A DNA stretch of 64,000 bases from Bicyclus anynana. Its lineage: Eukaryota; Arthropoda; Insecta; Lepidoptera; Nymphalidae. A model generated the notes under the pieces. That model was not told where the DNA came from. It saw nothing but the letters and a program-made list of their open reading frames with translations, and made no database searches. Position 1 is the stretch's first letter. Each line of letters opens with the position of its first letter. Positions 30,301 through 39,300 of this stretch are shown piece by piece. Position numbers and translations under genes: made by a program. The stretch is taken from contig NC_069087.1 in NCBI RefSeq assembly GCF_947172395.1, forward strand, positions 9,691,107 to 9,755,106. Direction: 5' to 3'.

Positions 30301-33300
30301 TATATGTATATTCGTAACTAAGCGAATTAAATGTATTTTCTACTCACATCCTGATTTGTATGGATCGCCGATCATATTTTGTGGACAAGTACATTTGTAA
30401 CCTCCAACCTCATCATGACAAATCGCACCGTATCCACAAGGTGCACTGTGACATTCATTTCTATTCGTACAACCAGTATATGGATCTCCTTCAAAGCCAG
30501 GCATACACATACATTTAGGAGGATCACTAGGTGTGCATTTAGCATTGATACCACAGACAAATCTTTCGCAAGGTGTTTTGCATTTTTGTCCGTCTGTTAC
30601 ATCTAAATAGAATGGCGGAGGACACACGCAGTTACCTGGCTGTACACATTTTTCATTAGCAAAACAATCAGAATCACTTATACACTTCTTCTGATTGAGA
30701 CTGCAATGTCCAGATATCATATCCTTTCCGTAACCGGGTGGGCATTTACAAGTATATGATCCGACGGTATTTATGCATTCTGCTCCGAAACCACAAACTG
30801 GTTGACCAAATGTGCATTCATTTATGTCTTCGCAAGAGCCATCAACGTTTTGGGTAAAGCCAGATGGACAGGCACAATAACTAACACCGGCTGATATTAT
30901 AATACATTCAGCTCCTTTTCCACATTTTCTATCACTTGAACAACCAGACAAAACGCAGTTTCCATCGACGAGTTTATACGGTGGTTGACATTGACAACTT
31001 ATGTCATCACAAAGTTCACATAAATTATACGGATTGCCGCTATATTCTGGGGGGCATTTACACTCGTAGCTGCCGGGTAAATTTTTACATATAGCATTTA
31101 ATCCACATGGAGTCCGTCCAAGTTGGGTGCACTCATTTATATCTTCACATAAATTGTTTTCTTTATTGCGTGAAAATCCTTGTGAGCAAATACAAACATT
31201 TTCCCCTTCATGTAAAATACACTGCTCACCATAAGGGCATGGGTTAACATTACTACATTCGCTTGGTGTTTTGCTAACAATACACCCATTTAAATAAGGA
31301 TCTCCAGTGAAATTACCGGGACATTCACATTGAAAATGTCCTGGTAGATTTTTGCAAACAGCACCCATTGAACATGGGTTTACGTCACATTCATTAATAT
31401 CTTGACAACCAATTGAAGATAATGGATCTCCTGTAAATCCACTGCGGCATATGCATTGAGCAACTTGATTGTTCAGAAGACACTCTGAATTACTTCCACA
31501 ATTTAAGTTTTCGCATGGATCTAAAAATAAAAAGACTTAGGTAAATAATAAAGAATAATAAAACTACTGATTATAATTATAAAGAAAAAATAATATTCGC
31601 TCAAAAAAATTTAAAGAGTTTATTTGATTTATTTACTTAAAGAAAATTTAATTAGTTTTCAAAAACTTACGTCTACATTCATTTCCAATATTTGGCTCTG
31701 GACATACACATTTTCTATTTTCGTCACAAAGAGCATTGCCAGGACAATCTTTGTCATATTTACAAGTAAGTATTTCAGAACATTTTACAAAAGGCTCTGG
31801 GTCTGGTAAAGTTCCGTCGGGACATTCACAAGTGAAACTGCCTGGTCGGTTAAGACAGTGAGCTCCTACTCCACATGTATTCTCGTTACTACATTCATTG
31901 ATATCAACGCATTCTTTGTGAGAGTCACCAGTGTAACCTTCGGGACAATTGCAAGTGAAACTTCCTAAAGTATTCAGGCATCGTGCATTGAGTCCACACC
32001 GTCCTGAATATCCAATTGAATCGTTACATTCATCAATGTCAATACAACCAGCTGAAATATCATTAGGGTCGAACGTCCAGCCTTCTTCACAAACGCAGTA
32101 CACGTCAGAACCATCTAGCTTACAATAAGAATGTTCACCACACTGTACATCTTCGCATGGCGCTCGACATATCGAATGTGGTGGAGATCCAATATAGCCA
32201 ACGCTACATTCACATTTAAAACTGCCCGGTATATTCAAACAAAAGGCATTGTCTCCACATTGAGAACTGTTACTGCATTCGTCGACGTCAATACAGATAG
32301 AACCTTTGGCATCAAAACCATTCTTACAAAAACATTGTCCATCTATACATTCAGCATTATTCGTGCAATCAAAGTTTGATTTACACAGCGTATTTACATC
32401 CATCTAAAACATAATTTATTTAAACATAAATAAGTGAAGAAACAACTTGAAATATTTTATGATTTAAATAAAATCTAATATTACCTGTTCACACGCAATT
32501 TGAGCATCAGGTTTCGCTCTAAAGCCTTGCGGACATTTGCAGTTATATCCAGGATCAGTGTTCTCACAAATGGCATGCATTCCGCAAGGATGCTCCAGTA
32601 TTTCACATTCATTAACATCTCGACAACCATTGGGAGTTTGTGCATCGCCAGTGTACTCGGGCTTGCAATTACATACGTAGCTGCCAATAGTGTTGGTGCA
32701 GATGGCATGTTCTCCGCACACGGTATGGCTACTGTTACATTCATCCAAGTCTGGTATAAAAAATAACTCACGTCTTATTACATATACAAACTGAGTAAAA
32801 TACAAATGACATACGCACGCAGTAGGTACGCCGACAGCTACTACGAAGAAGGTACAGGCACACAGGAAATGATGATAGTGATGATAGAAGGCTTGCCAAA
32901 ATAGAAGATCCAGATCCAAACTAGCAAAGAGAAATTCCAGAATAAACAATGAAAGTCCTACAACGCTAAGACCTATATGCCCAAGATGCAGTTCTTTGTT
33001 TCTTCGTGAAAGAAAATCTAATCAGCAGAAAGCATCAGATATCGACGTCGTTTTCCAAACTGAAAATTGTTATTTTACATAGATAATGTCAATGTTATGA
33101 CTTGTTAGATTAGTAAAAGCGTGAGGCTGCCGCGCGTTCGTTGCGGCAGTACTCAGCTCGTCCTCTCGAGCATTGTATTAAATAGTACACTGAAGCATTA
33201 GTCATTAGAAACATTAGAAACTTGTAAGTTAGGGTGGTCACACCTACTCGCGTGTTGATGAGAGACCTTACCAGTACACTGAACGTTCGGATCGCCTTCG

Positions 33301-36300
33301 AACCCTGGTGGGCAAATGCAACGGTAAGCGCCAGGTAGATTTTCACAAAGTGCAGAGCGGCCGCAAGTAGCTCGTTTGCACGCGTCTTGGTCGTGACAGG
33401 CGACGCGCGGGTCACCCTCGTAACCTGGCGGACAGCTGCACTCGTATCCCCCTTCAACGTTGCGGCAAATGGCACCAGGACCACAAGCATCTCCATTAAT
33501 ACATTCATTCAAATCTACACACTGAAATAAAAAAATCAATGTAGTAAAGTAGTCAAGAAATATGAAAGAAAAAAAATTCATGATTTCTCACTATTTCATT
33601 TCAAGATACTATCTAATATAATAATAAAATAATGTAAAATTTTAACTTACGCCATCAAAAGCGTTTCCTGTGTATCCAGCTTTACAAGCGCAAGTGTAGT
33701 TCCCTGGATAGTTTTGACATATTGCATTAGCACCACAAACACCCGGCCATTGGCATTCGTCGATATCTGAAAAGGGCAGTTTAGATATTACGTTTACTCT
33801 TTGTAATAATATAATTTTAATAATTAAACATTTCCATGCTATAATTTATTAGTTAAAGTGCTTTTCTGTGATAACAGAAACACACAGTCTCATATTTGAA
33901 ATGTTTATTAAATTATTTTCGTGTTATATAAGAATTATTTAGTAAATATCACACTAATATTTTATAGAAAAAAGTTTGTGTGTAAGCGTGTGTGTGTGTG
34001 TATGTTTGTTCCTACTTTGCGCTGCAGCTACAGAAGTGATTTGGCTGAAATTTGTAATGGAATTATTTTTTGTTCTGGATTAACACTTTTTTTGTTCTGC
34101 ATTAACACATAAGCTACTTTTCATCCCGGAAAAATCCATGGTTCCCGCGGGATTTGTGAAAAACAGAATTCCACGCAGACGAAGTCGCGGGCATCTGCTA
34201 GTTACCAGTATTACCAAAAATGCTTTACTGTGATAACAGAAACACATAGAATCAAAATTGAAATATTTTTTAAATTATTTTTCGTTTATTCTTTAGTGAA
34301 TATTATAACTATTAGGTCTCACTCATTAGACACAAATATGAAATTTTTGTATCTATATTTCAAAAAGTCTAATCAACGAATTATGTGAGGTTCTCGAATA
34401 CGAATAATATGAGGATGACGTAACTCACTCAGAGTTACGTCATCCTCATATTAATCTATATATTTAATGTATTGATATCTAGAAAATAATTCTCTTATAA
34501 AATAAAATATACGAGTAGTTACCTCGACATTCCTCCTCTCCGTCCCCCTCAAAACCTCGGTTACATTTGCAAATAAAATGAGCGGGCAAATTACAACATT
34601 CAGCATTTTTTACACATCTTGAAGCTATTACTGGATCTTCACACTCATTTATATCTATAATCAATGAAATCAATTTAATATTTTACAAATATTATTGGGT
34701 AAAAAGGAGTTTATTTCTATATTAACAGTCATAATAATTATTATTATGCATTCTGCTAATACATACTGTAAAGTGTAGAGCTTTTTATGTAAGTTTGTTT
34801 TACCGCAATCATTCTGACTGCCCACACCTATCTCGACTACATATTTCCACTTTGAGCAATGTAGAGCGGACACAGATTTCTTTCAAAAATAATTCGTCGG
34901 CGTATGGAAATTAATTTTTTTAAAAACAATTGGGATTTTCAATAACTTTTAGTTTTATAAATGACAATAATTCTAACGTTTAATCACAATTAATAATATA
35001 ACTTATTTACTTTTATTCTATTTAATATAAATAATAAAACAATTGAGATACCTTTACACGAGAAACCATCACCCACATATCCAGGAAAGCATGAACATTG
35101 AAAACTGCCTACAGTGTTTGTACAGTGAGCAAATACGTCACACGGCCGGTTCTTGCACTCATTAACGTCTGAAAAAAGGTCACATTCAAATAAACACAAA
35201 TATGTGATTTTATATGGGTGTATTATATTGGTATTGGTGGTGGTGGTGGTGGTGGTGGTTTATTAGATGAAGGGTACACTTGTCGAGATACTAAGATAAG
35301 AGATGGACTTACCAATCAACTAATTGGCAGGGTCCAATTGGCAAAAGAAATGTAGGAATAGGACAGAAGAACGGTCGATGGTATAATAAAAACTGGAGGA
35401 ACAAAGATAGGGAAAGATGGAAAAGCATGGAGGAAAGCTTTTACCCATAGCGGGCCACATAACAAAATAACATAAAAGCAATAATTTATTAAGTGGAATA
35501 AAATTGTTTTTTATTTGTTTCAGAGCCTATTTTTTTAATTGTTTCTGAGCCTATTCAGTGCAAACAAACAAACAATTATTTTTTCTTCTCTTTAGTATAA
35601 TACTGTTGGACAAAAATTACAGAACACGTTCTTATAATACAAAATAATCGATCACTTACCAGGCTCTTGGCAGTTGCATCCGCCGAAACCATCGTTACAA
35701 TAACATACTCCGCTGAGGCAGGCGCCGTTTATACATCGCGATCCGTCATCTTTGGTACAATCATCTTGAAAATATAAAAATAAGTTATCAGCTATTTTCT
35801 AAATGCCTCGAAGGGCATTTAAAGCCGTCGCTCATATAGAGAGTGCACCAGCGTGTATGCGTGTATACACTTGTGCACTATAATTTTATATCATATAGTA
35901 TGCGCGTTATCATCTGAGTCGTCCGGTCATAAAAGTCAAAAAAGATAGGAATGTGCAGCGCGCCTACCTGCGCACCCTAATTATCGATAAACGGCTACCT
36001 GCGCACGTGCTAATGATGAGTCAATAATGATTTGGACGATTCTGATTGGTCGGTTTCTAATGTAATTGCATTGCGTATTTTTTTTTGCTATAAATGTGTT
36101 TACTGCAATTAAATAAATACATTCATGTGTTACTCGTTGCGCACTATGGATACTTTATTTTCTAACGTTGATCTGAAGAAATTACATGGCGATATTAGCC
36201 CTCAAGCTCGAACACTGATTCACAACGTATTCCTGTTTCTCAATGAATTGAAAAGTGATCCGAATAAAGTGGCTTCTCTAAATTTCAACAAACCACGTGA

Positions 36301-39300
36301 AATATGTATTATATTAAATCAAATATTGTTAATTTTTTTAATTTTGTGAACAAGATACGATAATAAACTTTACTTATCGATAATATGTCTTTCATTGTTA
36401 CACCCTTCACTATAGTATGCGCGTTATCATCTGAGTCGTCCGGTCATAAAAGTCAAAAAAGATAGGAATGTGCAGCGCGCCTACCTGCGCACCCTAATTA
36501 TCGATAAACGGCTACCTGCGCACGTGCTAATGATGAGTCAATAATGATTTGGACGATTCTGATTGGTCGGTTTCTAATGTAATTGCATTGCGTATTTTTT
36601 TTGCTATAAATGTGTTTACTGCAATTAAATAAATACATTCATGTGTTACTCGTTGCGCACTATGGATACTTTATTTTCTAACGTTGATCTGAAGAAATTA
36701 CATGGCGATATTAGCCCTCAAGCTCGAACACTGATTCACAACGTATTCCTGTTTCTCAATGAATTGAAAAGTGATCCGAATAAAGTGGCTTCTCTAAATT
36801 TCAACAAACCACGTGAAATGGCCGCATTTGTTTGTGGTGTGAGCAGAGCGACAGTGGACCGAATCAAGACGGAAGTATCACAATCAGGCAGTACCTGTAT
36901 ACCAAGAACAAATTTTAAGAAACCACAAACCGTCACTAATATTGACGATTTTGATAAAAGTGTGTTGAAGCGAACTGTAGACTGATGAAGACTCAGATGA
37001 AGATTAATTTTATTTAGTTAATAATTATATAATATGAAATATGTATTATATTAAATCAAATATTGTTAATTTTTTTAATTTTGTGAACAAGATACGATAA
37101 TAAACTTTACTTATCGATAATATGTCTTTCATTGTTACACCCTTCACTAGACGGCTCCATAAGACCCATAAGTGCAAGCGAGATAGATATAGAGAAATGA
37201 TTTATGGCCCTAAGACTCAGTTGTTAACGATAGTAGTATAGACGGCTCCATAAGACCCATAAGTGCAAGCGAGATAGATATAGAGAAATGATTTATGGCC
37301 CTAAGACTCAGTTGTTAACGATAGTAGTATAGTCCCATAAGGAGATTGGTCGCTGTGGCCCATAGATCTGGACACATTATTAAGCAAATTAAAGCCAAGC
37401 CTCGGAAATATGCCTACAAAACTTTTTTTTATGTCATTATGATACATAGATTTCCTAAAGCCCAACGCAAAAATTTGTTCGTTGTCAATTAAAATGAGTA
37501 ATGCATTTGTTCTAATTTCAATCTAAAAAGCAAGCCAGTAAAATTTAAAGCGTCATTTACACTATGTCTTTAATGCTTTCCCTTCGTGATAATATTTCGA
37601 GATATGAATGTCAACTCTTATGAATGTATAACTCAACGGTAAGAGCGGTCGGACTCATCACCCAGGGGTGGTGGTTCGATTCCCACCCCGTTGGTCTATT
37701 GTGATACCCACTTCTAGCACAGAGGAATGGGGATATTGGTCATATTATAAAAAATATGGCAAATATTCTTTAAATCAAAAAGTGTGCAGAGATTATGAAA
37801 TAATAGATACATTTTAAAATTGTATAAAACTTGTCATACAATAGTTTTAAACGTGAATCTCAAAATTGTTTACAAATATTTAAAACGAGCCTGCATAGAC
37901 AGAATGAGTCGATGAATTCTGTCCACAACATTGATTGGTATCACCGATGGATACGATGCACCTAGCAGGCGATCAGATCACGCTGCCTGCTGTCTGCGTG
38001 GTGCTACAAAGGAACGCACAAAACAGAAATCTGAATGAAATTTGATTTGTCGAATCTCTTTCACAATCGCTAAAGACATATCCGATTGATAATGTTGATC
38101 ATGTGACTTATGGACAATGTAAGGCTATATGTTTTTTTTTCACATTAGCAATTCTAGAAACAGAATAAATACGTAATATGGTTAGACCGTATCTTTCTGT
38201 TTACGCGCGTAAATGTAAAGCATTTTATTGTAGAAGTATTTGTTACTGGTATGTACTTACTCAGACGTTGTGGTTAATTGTAATAATATAATATGGAATA
38301 TCTTACCTGAACATTTTAATTCTGTTCGAAGTTCATCGGATGCCTTATAACAGTCCGGCACACCGTCGCATAATTTAGATAATTCATATAATTGTAATAT
38401 ATGTGTTGATTCGTTTGCTTGGCAACCGAAGTAACCGTTTTCTAAATTTAAGAAGAATATTTCTCGTTTTATTCCTAAACCTATTCCATATTGGTTTTGC
38501 GTCGCTACCTGAAATTAAATGTTGATTCATTTGAATACTTTCTATTTTAAATCTAGAATAGAATGTACTGTCATGAACTATTTTTCTTATCAACTCTGTT
38601 ATCAATAGTCAGTAGTTCATTGCGATGGGTAACATGAATAAAAATATATAAACGAGCTTCTTCACACATACACATCTTCATAATACTTTTACGATTGCTG
38701 AAAAGGCTGATAAACGAGCACGCGGGTCATCTGATGTCAAATAAAAATTACCACCCGTAAACATTTTTGTACCATAGATAGCGCTAAAGTGTAGCTACCT
38801 TCAGAAGAATATGTTTATCAACCATTTGATTATACCAAGCATTTTATCGTGGTGAATTTGAAATACTTTTTTACTCAAACATTTAGCGTGACCCACACGC
38901 CACTAGATATTAAAATTATGATAATCGCCGCCTTTTCTTAAAACTCTTCAGTACATTAACTCGCCATAATCGATAGTTGACACCTTATAACACAAAAGAG
39001 AACATTCTAGCTTTAAGGCTAGAAGTCTCCAGCTTGCTACTGGTAAGTTGTTCCTAAACTTAACAGTATCAGCAAATCGATCTGGCATCCAATACAAGCG
39101 TAGTTATGTTGCTGTTGATTTTACCGTTTAATTATTATATTTTAGCGTCATATATGGATATTAATTAAAATGTATTAAAAATTCTTTAATTAATCTTAAT
39201 AAATATGACTTCGTTTGGCCAATCAACCACAATGTAATGATCGTCATTGTTTAAATTCCTTAACTCTTAAACTTAGGTAACTTTCTAAAAGCAAACGAAC

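Noticed and set aside
31671..32403. Separate gene starting at the ATG at 32403
   Set aside because: The ATG directly follows an acceptor and exon 8 joins it in phase 0 with continued EGF repeats. Treated as an internal Met.
32464..32949. In-frame extension of exon 8 into a hydrophobic N-terminal stretch resembling a signal peptide
   Set aside because: It would cross a good cag acceptor. The upstream exons chain in phase to that acceptor and the stretch has no homologous role in the family; an alternative start cannot be fully excluded.
37620..37700. Functional tRNA-Met gene
   Set aside because: A and B boxes are present but the acceptor stem does not pair, and a conserved non-tRNA tail is shared with 59488-59680, which marks a SINE.
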